Origin: Kistimonas scapharcae
Lineage (GTDB): Bacteria; Pseudomonadota; Gammaproteobacteria; Pseudomonadales; Endozoicomonadaceae
Length of the DNA stretch: 64,000 bases
Reading direction: 5' to 3'
NCBI RefSeq assembly: GCF_039540975.1
Contig: NZ_BAABFL010000016.1
Location: 1 to 64,000 of the forward strand
How positions within the stretch are numbered: position 1 is the stretch's first letter; every line of letters starts with the position of its first letter. This document shows positions 51,126-60,127 of the stretch, piece after piece. The position numbers were made by a program, and so were the translations under genes. The notes under the pieces were generated by a model. The model saw only the letters and a program-made list of their open reading frames with translations. It did no database searches and was not told where the DNA came from.

Positions 51126-52346
51126 TTACCCAATCAATGTATTCATATTCAAAATTGGCAGCAAAATCGCCAACACAATCACCAGCACAACGCCCCCCAT
51201 CACAACCAGCATCAGGGGCTCAAACAGTCCAACCAGCATAGCCATACGATTTTCCAGCTCCATCTGCTGATTGTCAGCCGTCCGGTCCAGCATGGCTTCC
51301 AGCTCCCCGGTTGCCTCACCGCTGGCTATCATATGCAACATCAGCGGTGGAAAATAACCAGCCTCCTCCAATGCCCGGTGCAGGCTGCTTCCTTCACTGA
51401 CCTTTCTTGCCACCGTTTTCACCGAGGCTTTCATGGCTTCATTACCCACCACTTGAGCGGCAATCATCAGAGCATCCACCAATGAGACACCACTACGGGT
51501 CAAAATACTCAAGGTTCCGGCAAACTGGGCGGTATTCAATGATCGACTGAACCGCCCGATCACCGGCAAGCCCATAAGTCGCCGATCCCAGCGCAATCGG
51601 ATATCGGGCTTTGCCAAGGCATAACGCGTCGCAAAAAACAGTAATACTCCAACACCTGCCAGCCACGGCCAATACTGCTGAAACCCCTCACTGACAGTAA
51701 TTAATCCCCGGGTCACCAGGGGCAAAGCCTGGCCACTGTCGATAAAGACCTTGATCACATCCGGCACGACATAACCCAACAGGAAGCTGACGATAGCCAC
51801 GCAGGCCAGCATCAGTATTACCGGATATAAGAGCGCAAGTTGAACCTTCTGGCGTGACTGCATGCGCTGCTCAGTATAATCAGCCAGCTGATTCAGGACC
51901 TTGTCCAGATAACCGGCATGCTCACCGGCAGCGATAGTGGCACGGTACATGTGCGGAAAATGATTTGGGAAGGCATCCATACTCTGAGCCAAGGTAAAAC
52001 CTTCCAACACTCTTGAACGAATGGCCAGCAACATATTTTTCAGTCGCCGTTTTTCCTGCTGTGCAGCAACCGCTCTTAATGCTTCCTCAATCGGCATAGC
52101 GGCCTGGATTAAGGTGGCAAACTGACGTGTAATCAATGCCAGCTGCGAAGCCGACATCCCCCGCCCAATGCCTTGAAAACGCGCAGTACCTTGGCGGGTT
52201 TTATGTTCAGCCACTGCATCAACCTGCAGTGGTGTCCACTCCCGGTCACGCAACACCTGCCGGACCTGACGCTGACTATCCGCCTCAAGGGTACCCCGCT
52301 GCTGGGCGCCATTTTCGTCCAGCGCCAGATATTCATACGCAGCCAT
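51126..52346 (-). CDS. gspF: type II secretion system inner membrane protein F (XcpS)
   Basis: GspF is the polytopic core of the inner membrane platform. It has 406 residues and two T2SSF domains (about 70-195 and 270-395) with three helices (e.g. LALLYPVILMLACVAIVSFLLGYV and a final PLMLVVMGGVVLVIVLAILLPI). Motif HAGYLDKVLNQLADYTEQR is typical. Between gspE and gspG in the operon. Confidence 0.96.
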   Translation of the reverse strand: MAAYEYLALDENGAQQRGTLEADSQRQVRQVLRDREWTPLQVDAVAEHKTRQGTARFQGIGRGMSASQLALITRQFATLIQAAMPIEEALRAVAAQQEKRRLKNMLLAIRSRVLEGFTLAQSMDAFPNHFPHMYRATIAAGEHAGYLDKVLNQLADYTEQRMQSRQKVQLALLYPVILMLACVAIVSFLLGYVVPDVIKVFIDSGQALPLVTRGLITVSEGFQQYWPWLAGVGVLLFFATRYALAKPDIRLRWDRRLMGLPVIGRFSRSLNTAQFAGTLSILTRSGVSLVDALMIAAQVVGNEAMKASVKTVARKVSEGSSLHRALEEAGYFPPLMLHMIASGEATGELEAMLDRTADNQQMELENRMAMLVGLFEPLMLVVMGGVVLVIVLAILLPILNMNTLIG

Positions 52347-52372
52347 GATGTGCTTCCACGCCCTCCGGCCTG

Positions 52373-53962
52373 TTAATCCTGACGGGTAACCCTGAGTACT
52401 TCTTCAAGCGTGGTGACACCGGCCAACACTTTTTCCCGACCATCCGCCCGAATGCTGGGCAGGGTTCGACGAACATAATCATTAATCGTCTGCTCGCCGG
52501 CTTCCCGATGAATCATCCTCCGGGCTTCATCATCAATAGAGACCACTTCATAAATCCCCGTACGTCCCCGATAGCCATTGTGTTTACACTCACTGCAACC
52601 CGTCGCATGGTATAGCGTGGGCGGACTCTCGGGATCCACCTCCAGCTGACGGCACTCCACTTCATCGGCCACATACGGCTGACGACAATGGGTACAGAGG
52701 ATTCTGACCAAACGCTGCGCAATAACTCCGATTAAACTGGACGACAACAGGAACGGCTCAATCCCCATATCATGAAGGCGGGTAATGGCGCCAATCGCGG
52801 TATTGGTATGCAGAGTAGAAAGGACCAAATGGCCGGTCAGACTGGCTTGAACGGCAATTTCAGCCGTTTCCGTATCACGAATCTCCCCCACCATCACGAC
52901 ATCCGGATCCTGACGCAAAATAGCCCGCAGACCACGGGCAAAAGTCATGTCCACCTTGGTATTCACCTGCGTCTGCCCAATGCCTTCCAGGTTATATTCA
53001 ATGGGATCCTCAACCGTGAGAATATTGCGACAACTGTCATTGAGTGACGAAAGGCCCGCGTAAAGGGACGTGGTTTTACCGGAACCTGTCGGGCCGGTCA
53101 CCAGAATGATGCCATGGGGCTGGGCCAACATTTGCTGTATTGTTGACATCACCTCCTGGCGCATACCCAAGTGCTCCAGACGAAGGCGTCCTGCTGCCTT
53201 ATCCAGCAACCGGAGTACAACCCGCTCGCCATTACTCGAAGGCAGCGTGGATACCCGAACATCGACCTCTTTACCCGCTACCCGTAGCGAAATTCGACCA
53301 TCTTGAGGTATACGCTTTTCTGCAATATCCAGTCGCGCCATAACCTTGATTCGAGATACCAGCAGTGCCGCCAGATTCCGTTTAAGCGATAGGATTTCCC
53401 GTAAAACACCATCCACACGAAACCGTGCCACCAGGCGGGATTCAAAGGTTTCAATATGAATATCGGAAGCACCTTCCTTGATAGCTTCAGTCAAAAGCGC
53501 ATTAATCAACTTAATGACAGGCGCGTCATCTGACTGCTCCAGCAGGTCTTCCGTCTCAGGTACCGCATCCGCCAGGCTAACCAGGTCAGGGTCATCACCA
53601 ATCCCGGCCACATGCTGCAGGGCATCCGAACTGTTTTCGTGATAGCAGCGGGACATCACGGCAGCAAAGGCTTCCTGATCCAGCTGACGGTACTGTAAAG
53701 GACTGCCACAGAAGCGACGTACTTCAGCAATCAGCTCAATCGAGGGTACATTCAGCATGAGCAACACAGGTTGCCCATCTTCCTTATCAAGCACCAGGTT
53801 GTGACGTCGTGCAAAGGCAAAAGGCAGCATTCGTACTGACTCCGGCATGGCCAGTACGCTGGGCGCCATTGACTCACGCTCCTGTGCGTCAGCGACAATC
53901 TGCCCCCTAACGGATTCCGACTGGCTTTGATTGTTCAAGCGTGTAGCTCCTGATTTCCCCAT
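52373..53962 (-). CDS. gspE: type II secretion ATPase E (XcpR)
   Basis: The cytoplasmic hexameric ATPase drives pseudopilus assembly. The 529-residue protein has N1E/N2E domains, Walker A GPTGSGKTT, Asp box, Walker B-like EIRDTETAEIAVQASLTGHLVLSTLHTN and the zinc module with two CxxC pairs (CTHC, CSEC). First gene of the minus-strand operon, divergent from gspC. The ATG at 53962 lacks a good ribosome site, so the exact start is uncertain; a later Met (about residue 32) is possible. Confidence 0.95.
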   Translation of the reverse strand: MGKSGATRLNNQSQSESVRGQIVADAQERESMAPSVLAMPESVRMLPFAFARRHNLVLDKEDGQPVLLMLNVPSIELIAEVRRFCGSPLQYRQLDQEAFAAVMSRCYHENSSDALQHVAGIGDDPDLVSLADAVPETEDLLEQSDDAPVIKLINALLTEAIKEGASDIHIETFESRLVARFRVDGVLREILSLKRNLAALLVSRIKVMARLDIAEKRIPQDGRISLRVAGKEVDVRVSTLPSSNGERVVLRLLDKAAGRLRLEHLGMRQEVMSTIQQMLAQPHGIILVTGPTGSGKTTSLYAGLSSLNDSCRNILTVEDPIEYNLEGIGQTQVNTKVDMTFARGLRAILRQDPDVVMVGEIRDTETAEIAVQASLTGHLVLSTLHTNTAIGAITRLHDMGIEPFLLSSSLIGVIAQRLVRILCTHCRQPYVADEVECRQLEVDPESPPTLYHATGCSECKHNGYRGRTGIYEVVSIDDEARRMIHREAGEQTINDYVRRTLPSIRADGREKVLAGVTTLEEVLRVTRQD

Positions 53963-54139
53963 TAATAATTATTGGACTGGTCAATCAGTATAACGTTCCT
54001 GACAGAGAGGGAACGATTTATTAGTCATAACGTCCAAGTAACAGACTATGAGCTATTATGCTTTGATTTCATACGATTTGCAGGTTTTTTGGTGATGACG
54101 CATTCCTCGCTCCTTGAGGCATATTCCTCTGTGAGCCAT

Positions 54140-54168
54140 TTGACGATTTTAAAAAAAATTGCTGTTAT
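54140..54168 (+). promoter_or_regulatory. candidate gspCD promoter
   Basis: TTGACG (54140-54145) and TGTTAT (54163-54168) are separated by a 17-bp A-rich spacer, 69 bp before gspC, in the divergent gap between gspE and gspC. Pattern match only. Confidence 0.45.
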
Positions 54169-54237
54169 CATGTTTAATAATAACTACATTAATAAACTTA
54201 ATTCTCTGCACTGTTCGTCCAGGATAATCATGACAAC

Positions 54238-54873
54238 ATGAACAACGAAGTGCTTGATAAATCGCTGAATTTGCTTGCAAAGCACCAGTCGAGCATTATT
54301 CTGGCTGTGCTGACTATTGGAATGCTTGCCACACTGGCAGTGCAATCATTTAACCTGTATCGCACTCTTCAAGGCCCCCCTGAAGTCTCAGACATTGCAA
54401 ACGATAGCAACACCAGTCAAAAAACGTTTGTGCTCGCCGATTTCAGTTTTTTATTTGGTGAAGGTCAAGAGTCAAATACCCAACTCTCAACACAGGAACT
54501 CCCAAAAACCAGCCTGAACCTGACCCTGCGCGGCGCACTGGCAGGAGACACAACCACAGATTCCAGCGCTATCATTCAGGACGGCAGCGGCCAGGATCGG
54601 TTTTACCGGATTGGCGATTCTCTCCCCGGAGGAGCGGTTCTGGATCAGGTACACCCACACTACATCGTCATACGCTATCACGGCGCTTTGCAGAAGCTGG
54701 TCTTTCCGGAAATCACCCACGACAAGGTGCTGGAAACAGTGAGCCACCCGCAAACGCCTCCTATGCCCAAAGAAATGCCAGGCCTAAGCGATCAATACCA
54801 GGAGAACGCCAAGGCCCTTGAAGATCGAATGGAACAGCTGCGCCAGCGTCTTGAGCAGGCTCAGGGGAATTAG
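54238..54873 (+). CDS. gspC: type II secretion system protein C (XcpP)
   Basis: GspC links the inner membrane platform to the secretin and helps choose substrates. It has 211 residues: a cytoplasmic N terminus, one helix (about 18-39, SIILAVLTIGMLATLAVQSF), the periplasmic HR domain (LTLRGALAGDTTTDSSAIIQ...LPGGAVLDQVHPHYIVI) and a C-terminal coiled coil (ENAKALEDRMEQLRQRLEQ) instead of a PDZ domain, as in XcpP. The start overlaps a three-codon frame (see findings). Followed by gspD after 62 bp. Confidence 0.94.
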   Translation: MNNEVLDKSLNLLAKHQSSIILAVLTIGMLATLAVQSFNLYRTLQGPPEVSDIANDSNTSQKTFVLADFSFLFGEGQESNTQLSTQELPKTSLNLTLRGALAGDTTTDSSAIIQDGSGQDRFYRIGDSLPGGAVLDQVHPHYIVIRYHGALQKLVFPEITHDKVLETVSHPQTPPMPKEMPGLSDQYQENAKALEDRMEQLRQRLEQAQGN

Positions 54874-54935
54874 CCTTAGCGAACAATAAATTGTACAGGT
54901 TGCCAATGATTATGTTTCCAACAGAGCGAGCAGGC

Positions 54936-56909
54936 ATGAAACGCCTTGGGGTATTGACACTCTCTCTGCTGCTCACCTGTTTTTCTGCCTTTGCAGAACA
55001 GTCGGCGCTGCCCAAGCAAGCGGTATCAAGCCAGGATGATTCTTCCACAGAAAAGCACTGGACACTGAATCAGCAGAATGCCGACATCAGGGAGTTTATC
55101 GCCCAGATCGCCAATATCACGGGTGACACATTTATTATTGATCCCCGCATCAAGGGTGGGAATACCGTTACGGTCATTTCATCCACCCCCATGGACAAGG
55201 ACCAGATTTACGATATTTTTCTTGAGGTCCTGAGTGCCAATGGCTACGCAGTCATTCCGAAAGGTAATGCCAAGAGCATTATCCCTACCACCACGGCCAA
55301 GACCGCAGGCACTTCGCCGGACTCAGCGAAAAAGCCCGACAACGCTACCATGGTGACACGAGTCTTAGATCTACACAGCGTCTCTGCGGTTGAAGTCATT
55401 CCCATCATCCGGCCTTTAATCGCACAATATGGCCATGCGGCGGCATCATCATCCGGCAATGCAGTAGTAATTAGCGATTTAGCCGACAACGTCGAGCGTA
55501 TCACCCACCTGGTTAGGGATCTAGACGACGCCAGCGACAATGACTACGAAGTCATCAAGCTCGAACACGCCTGGGTCGGCGATGTCAGCAAAATCATCCA
55601 GGACACACTGTCAAGCAACAAAGGCCCCCTCCCCAGCAGCCTTCAGGTCATTGCCGACGAGCGCAGTAACAGGCTGGTTATCAAGGGTAATGCCAACAAG
55701 CGCGCACGGGTCAGAAAGCTTGTCCACACATTAGATGAACAGGGAATCCTGACATCATCCACGCGAGTAATATTCCTCCGCTATGCCGACGCCAAGAATC
55801 TCGCCGAGATTCTCAGCGAAGCCTCCCAGTCCATAAAAGAAGGAAATACGGGCACCCAATCTGGCAGCAACAGCTCAAGACCGTCCGGTGTACCGTCAGC
55901 CCCGACCAGCCAGGGCAGCAGTTCGCGAAGCAGCAATAAGGGGCTGTCAGGCAATATCTTCATCAAAGCGGATGAGACAACCAACGCGCTGGTTATGATT
56001 GCTGACCCAAACACGTTGAAAGAACTCGAAACCCTGGTCAGGCAGCTGGATGTTCGCAGGGCTCAAGTGTTAATTGAAGCAGCCATTGTCGAAGTATCAG
56101 GTGACGTTAATGATGCACTGGGTATCCAATGGGGTATTGGTGGAAAAAACACCTACTCCAGCAATACAGCAAACCCTGTTTCCGTCGTCGGAGCGCCTTT
56201 ACCCACTATCAGTATTGGTTCCGTGGCATTAAGAAACAGTAATTTCGGTGTGCTGGTTAATGCTCTGAGCAGTCGAACTAAAACCAATTTGCTCTCCACA
56301 CCCAGCATGATAACGCTCGACAATGAAGAAGCGGAATTCGTCGTCGGCCAGGAAGTTCCTTTCCAAACGGGCTCTTACACCAGTGGTGGCGATTCAAGCA
56401 CGAACCCATTCACAACGACAGAGAGAAAACCCGTTGGCCTGACACTCAAAGTTACACCTCACATCGGTGACGGAGAATCTTTGCGCTTGGAAATCGAACA
56501 GGAAATATCCAACTTATTGGATAACACATCCAGTGTGACACAAAGTGGTGATCCCATAACCAGTCAACGAAAAATCAAGGCCACGATTATCGTAGATGAT
56601 GGCAACACTGTTATTTTGGGCGGTCTGCTACAAGACGATGTTCAGAAAGGTTCATCCAAAGTCCCCTTCTTGGTCGATATCCCCTTATTGGGCGGCTTAT
56701 TTACCAACAGCACCGATAAACGCACCAAGAAAAATCTGATGCTTTTTATCAAACCCAGCATCATGAGAACGCCCGAATCACTGACAAACGCAACCAACCG
56801 AAAATACTCAACCCTGAAATTAATTCATGACGGCAAAGCATCTTCACCTGTTAGTGGCAGCATGCCTGATACCGCAGCCAAGCTGTTTGAATTACGCCTG
56901 AAGAATTAA
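54936..56909 (+). CDS. gspD: type II secretion secretin D (XcpQ)
   Basis: It forms the outer membrane gate of the T2SS. It has 657 residues from the ATG at 54936, with signal peptide (LGVLTLSLLLTCFSAFA). The N0 domain starts WTLNQQNADIREFIAQIANITG; N1-N3 domains follow, with a Ser/Gly-rich loop at about 310-340 (SGSNSSRPSGVPSAP); then the secretin C domain (VEVSGDVNDALGIQW, VPFQTGSYT, LKVTPHIGDGESLRLEIEQEIS). The frame upstream to 54891 begins at TTG without support. It ends before a hairpin shared with the opposite gene. Confidence 0.96.
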   Translation: MKRLGVLTLSLLLTCFSAFAEQSALPKQAVSSQDDSSTEKHWTLNQQNADIREFIAQIANITGDTFIIDPRIKGGNTVTVISSTPMDKDQIYDIFLEVLSANGYAVIPKGNAKSIIPTTTAKTAGTSPDSAKKPDNATMVTRVLDLHSVSAVEVIPIIRPLIAQYGHAAASSSGNAVVISDLADNVERITHLVRDLDDASDNDYEVIKLEHAWVGDVSKIIQDTLSSNKGPLPSSLQVIADERSNRLVIKGNANKRARVRKLVHTLDEQGILTSSTRVIFLRYADAKNLAEILSEASQSIKEGNTGTQSGSNSSRPSGVPSAPTSQGSSSRSSNKGLSGNIFIKADETTNALVMIADPNTLKELETLVRQLDVRRAQVLIEAAIVEVSGDVNDALGIQWGIGGKNTYSSNTANPVSVVGAPLPTISIGSVALRNSNFGVLVNALSSRTKTNLLSTPSMITLDNEEAEFVVGQEVPFQTGSYTSGGDSSTNPFTTTERKPVGLTLKVTPHIGDGESLRLEIEQEISNLLDNTSSVTQSGDPITSQRKIKATIIVDDGNTVILGGLLQDDVQKGSSKVPFLVDIPLLGGLFTNSTDKRTKKNLMLFIKPSIMRTPESLTNATNRKYSTLKLIHDGKASSPVSGSMPDTAAKLFELRLKN

Positions 56910-56926
56910 CATTCAATAAGTGCTGG

Positions 56927-56952
56927 CCGGGAACAGAGCCCCCTGTTCCCGG
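56927..56952. terminator. bidirectional hairpin between gspD and the prenyltransferase gene
   Basis: A perfect 10-bp stem CCGGGAACAG (56927-56936) / CTGTTCCCGG (56943-56952) with a 6-nt loop lies between convergent stops. U tracts are weak on both sides. Confidence 0.6.
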
Positions 56953-56962
56953 TTACATCCAA

Positions 56963-57865
56963 CTACACGGCACACATCAACCCAAGACCAAATACCATAA
57001 AGACACGCCCCGTCATGGGAGGCAAACGTGACAAATCCTTTTGCCCGCTAAACAACAAACGAAGTGGCCAATACAGGCAGACAACCGATGGCAGAAGCCA
57101 CATCGGCTCATGAATAAAGTCAGATACTGTAAGCCATACGACTACAGCAAAAAGCATCAAGAACAGGGTCAGGTAAAGTGATCGCCCAACGGTAAACCCA
57201 AAACGCACGGTAAATGTTTTTATATGACGTTGACTATCATCTTCTACATCCCGCAGTTCATTAGCCAAAAGCACCAGGCTCGACAAAATAGATAAAGGCA
57301 AGGCCAGCAGCAAAGCACGGAAAGACCAGTCACCACTAACCGCCATATAGGCACCTTCCACCATCAGCAGCCCCGTAAAAACGAAAACAGCGACAAGCCC
57401 AAGCCCCCGCTCTTTCAGGTTGACAGGCTCAGCCGTATAAAAATATCCGCCAGCCACACCAAGAAGGCCAATCAGTAAAAGTTGCCATCCCGCATGGCTC
57501 ACCAAGTAAAGGCCGAGCAGACAAGCCACAAACGCCATCGCCATGGCACACTGCGCATTCATTCGGATCTGATGCATGACACACGTGGCCAGTGCGGTGG
57601 TTTGTCGCCGCCAAAAGTTAAGATCTGCATAATCATTAAACAGATTAGTGGCGGCCTGTAACAACACACCAGCAATCATGACAAAAACAGACCTTAACAA
57701 ATGACCCTCACCCGATTGATAGGCAAGCGTGACACCGAGACCACAACTCATCAGCGCCACACTAAATGAGAACGGTCTTAATGCACGAATAAAACGGTAC
57801 TTCTGCGGAAACTCAACGGCTTGCTGCATGCCTGTCAACCTGTTATCAACCCGGTGGCGAAGCAT
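56963..57865 (-). CDS. UbiA-family prenyltransferase (MenA-like)
   Basis: The family attaches prenyl chains to aromatic acceptors in the membrane. The 300-residue protein has about eight helices. The second aspartate motif NELRDVEDDSQRHIKT resembles MenA (NxxRDxxxDxxxxKT). The first motif reads NDYADLNFWRR, keeping N-D-x-x-D but lacking the third Asp. Acceptor could be dihydroxynaphthoate or another quinone precursor. The start may instead be the Met at 57829; neither has a strong ribosome site. Confidence 0.8.
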   Translation of the reverse strand: MLRHRVDNRLTGMQQAVEFPQKYRFIRALRPFSFSVALMSCGLGVTLAYQSGEGHLLRSVFVMIAGVLLQAATNLFNDYADLNFWRRQTTALATCVMHQIRMNAQCAMAMAFVACLLGLYLVSHAGWQLLLIGLLGVAGGYFYTAEPVNLKERGLGLVAVFVFTGLLMVEGAYMAVSGDWSFRALLLALPLSILSSLVLLANELRDVEDDSQRHIKTFTVRFGFTVGRSLYLTLFLMLFAVVVWLTVSDFIHEPMWLLPSVVCLYWPLRLLFSGQKDLSRLPPMTGRVFMVFGLGLMCAV

Positions 57866-57906
57866 AGAGGATTCACAGGTATTGGGCTATTCGTTAAGAA
57901 ACCTAT

Positions 57907-57940
57907 AAAAAAACCGCAGGCCTTTATAGCCTGCGGTTTT
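57907..57940 (-). terminator. intrinsic terminator of ald
   Basis: Perfect 9-bp stem ACCGCAGGC (57913-57921) / GCCTGCGGT (57929-57937), loop 7 nt, with A7 on the left giving a U tract on the minus strand and TTTT on the right. Confidence 0.9.
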
Positions 57941-57958
57941 GACCTTCAAATCACTGAT

Positions 57959-59080
57959 TTAGAGTTCTTTCAGCATATTTTCCGGGCTTTGATAATCGAG
58001 ATTCTGCGCTTCAGCCACGCTCTCGCAGGTAACAATACCCTTGCAAACATTTAAGCCATTGAGCAGGTGCCGATTCTCTTCCATCGCTTTCCGCGGCCCC
58101 TTATCTGCCAGTTGCAGGACGAAAGGAATCGTGGCGTTATTCAGCGCAATGGTCGATGTGCGTGCAACTGCACCGGGCATATTAGCAACACAGTAATGCA
58201 CCACATCATCAACAACATAGGTGGGCTCTGCATGTGTCGTGGCATGGGAGGTTTCGCAACATCCCCCCTGGTCTATCGCTACGTCAACAATAGCAGCACC
58301 AGGCTTCATGGACCGAACCATCTCACGTGTGATCAGCTTAGGCGCTGCAGCACCGGGGATCAGCACACCACCCACCACAAGATCGGCCTCAGCCACATAC
58401 TCTTCAATCGCCTGAGAGGTAGAGAAAACAGTCTTGATACGATTACCAAACTGCTGGTCCAATCGTCTGAGTACATCCAGTGAACGGTCAAGCACCGTGA
58501 CATTAGCACCCATACCCACTGCCATTAAGGTTGCGTTATACCCAACAACACCGCCCCCGATGACAACAACATTCGCAGGCTCAACCCCCGGCACGCCTCC
58601 CATCAACACACCGCGACCACCCATCGCCTTTTCCAGGCAATGTGCACCGGCCTGAATAGACATACGACCTGCCACTTCTGACATCGGCGCCAGCAAAGGC
58701 AAACGACCGGCATCGTCTGTCACGGTCTCATAGGCAATACAGGTGGCACCAGAAGAGATCAAATCATTGGTCTGAGGGACATCAGGTGCCAAGTGCAAAT
58801 AGGTGAACAGTGTCTGTTCAGGGCGAAGCATCTTACGCTCAATCGCCTGAGGCTCCTTGACCTTGACAATCATTTCTGCCCGGGCAAATACTTCCTCTGC
58901 GGTAGAGACGATCTCTGCACCGGCAGCTAAATATGCATCATTGTCAAACCCAATAGCGGCTCCCGCATTATTCTCAACAATGACAGAATGCCCTCTCCCT
59001 ACCAGCTCTTTTACAGCTGCAGGAATTAAACCGACGCGATACTCATGATTCTTGATTTCAGCGGGTACACCTACCAGCAT
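57959..59080 (-). CDS. ald: alanine dehydrogenase
   Basis: It catalyses NAD-dependent oxidative deamination of L-alanine to pyruvate and ammonia (reversible). The 373-residue protein starts MLVGVPAEIKNHEYRVGL, has the NAD motif VVIGGGVVGYNATLMAVGMGA and the ending region DVAIDQGGCCETSHATTH. AAGGAG is 6 nt before the ATG at 59080; the frame continues to 59131 without support. It lies between two terminators, so it is a single-gene transcript. Confidence 0.96.
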   Translation of the reverse strand: MLVGVPAEIKNHEYRVGLIPAAVKELVGRGHSVIVENNAGAAIGFDNDAYLAAGAEIVSTAEEVFARAEMIVKVKEPQAIERKMLRPEQTLFTYLHLAPDVPQTNDLISSGATCIAYETVTDDAGRLPLLAPMSEVAGRMSIQAGAHCLEKAMGGRGVLMGGVPGVEPANVVVIGGGVVGYNATLMAVGMGANVTVLDRSLDVLRRLDQQFGNRIKTVFSTSQAIEEYVAEADLVVGGVLIPGAAAPKLITREMVRSMKPGAAIVDVAIDQGGCCETSHATTHAEPTYVVDDVVHYCVANMPGAVARTSTIALNNATIPFVLQLADKGPRKAMEENRHLLNGLNVCKGIVTCESVAEAQNLDYQSPENMLKEL

Positions 59081-59206
59081 GTTCCACTCCTTTCTTGTTT
59101 TATCCCAGCTCTTATGACTAAGTATAATCACCTAAGGCAATTTATTGTCACTGTATTTATAGCATTAGACAGCGCTTTTCACTATTTTGATATCTTTTTT
59201 AGGAAT

Positions 59207-59239
59207 AAAAAAAGGGCGCCTATATAGCGCCCTTTTTTT
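59207..59239 (-). terminator. terminator of the suc operon
   Basis: Stem GGGCGC (59214-59219) / GCGCCC (59227-59232) flanked by A7 and T7, functional in both directions. It lies 15 bp beyond the sucD stop. Confidence 0.92.
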
Positions 59240-59254
59240 AAAGCGTTTTGTTTT

Positions 59255-60127
59255 TTACCAACCGGTAATTTCCTTCAAGGCCTTACCGATATCAGCAAGG
59301 CTACGAACAGTCTTGACTCCGGCGTCATTCAAGGCTGCAAACTTCTCATCGGCAGTACCTTTCCCACCCGAGATAATCGCACCCGCATGCCCCATACGCT
59401 TTCCTGGTGGCGCAGTGACACCGGCAATATAAGACACAACCGGCTTGCTCACATTATCCGTGATATAAGCTGCCGCTTCTTCTTCTGCCGTACCGCCTAT
59501 CTCGCCAATCATTACAATGGCTTCCGTTCTGTCATCAGCCTCAAAGAGGGCAAGAATATCAATGAAGTTTGAGCCCGGGATAGGGTCGCCGCCAATACCG
59601 ACACAGGTTGACTGACCAAAACCACAGTCAGTTGTCTGTTTGACCGCCTCATAGGTCAAGGTGCCGGAACGGGACACTATACCGACTTTACCGGGCTTAT
59701 GAATATGCCCTGGCATGATGCCAATCTTGCACTCACCCGGCGTAATGACACCCGGGCAGTTCGGGCCAACCAACCTGACACCCAGCTCATCACACTTGAT
59801 TTTACATTCCAGCATATCCAGTGTCGGAATACCTTCCGTTATGCAGACAATCAACTGAATCCCAGCATCTGCAGCTTCCAGTATTGAGTCTTTGCAGAAT
59901 GGTGCAGGCACATAAATCACAGACGCTTCTGCACCAGTTTGCTCCACGGCTTCGCGAACAGTATCAAAGACCGGCAAGCCCAGATGTGCCTGACCACCTT
60001 TACCCGGCGTGACACCACCCACCATTCTAGTACCGTAATCGATGGCCTGTTCAGAGTGGAATGTTCCCTGTGAACCTGTGAATCCCTGACAGATGACGCG
60101 GGTCTCTTTATTGATGAGAATGCTCAT
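59255..60127 (-). CDS. sucD: succinate-CoA ligase (ADP-forming), alpha subunit
   Basis: With SucC it converts succinyl-CoA to succinate with formation of ATP in the TCA cycle. The 290-residue protein has the CoA-binding Rossmann start (VICQGFTGSQGTFHSEQAI) and the phosphorylated His247 in MGHAGAIISGG. It overlaps sucC by 4 bp (ATGA), so subunit synthesis is coupled. Confidence 0.97.
   Translation of the reverse strand: MSILINKETRVICQGFTGSQGTFHSEQAIDYGTRMVGGVTPGKGGQAHLGLPVFDTVREAVEQTGAEASVIYVPAPFCKDSILEAADAGIQLIVCITEGIPTLDMLECKIKCDELGVRLVGPNCPGVITPGECKIGIMPGHIHKPGKVGIVSRSGTLTYEAVKQTTDCGFGQSTCVGIGGDPIPGSNFIDILALFEADDRTEAIVMIGEIGGTAEEEAAAYITDNVSKPVVSYIAGVTAPPGKRMGHAGAIISGGKGTADEKFAALNDAGVKTVRSLADIGKALKEITGW

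Noticed and set aside
53972..54241. 89-codon plus-strand frame between gspE and gspC
   Set aside because: It covers the divergent promoter region and has no family resemblance; only its last three codons appear relevant as a leader frame for gspC.
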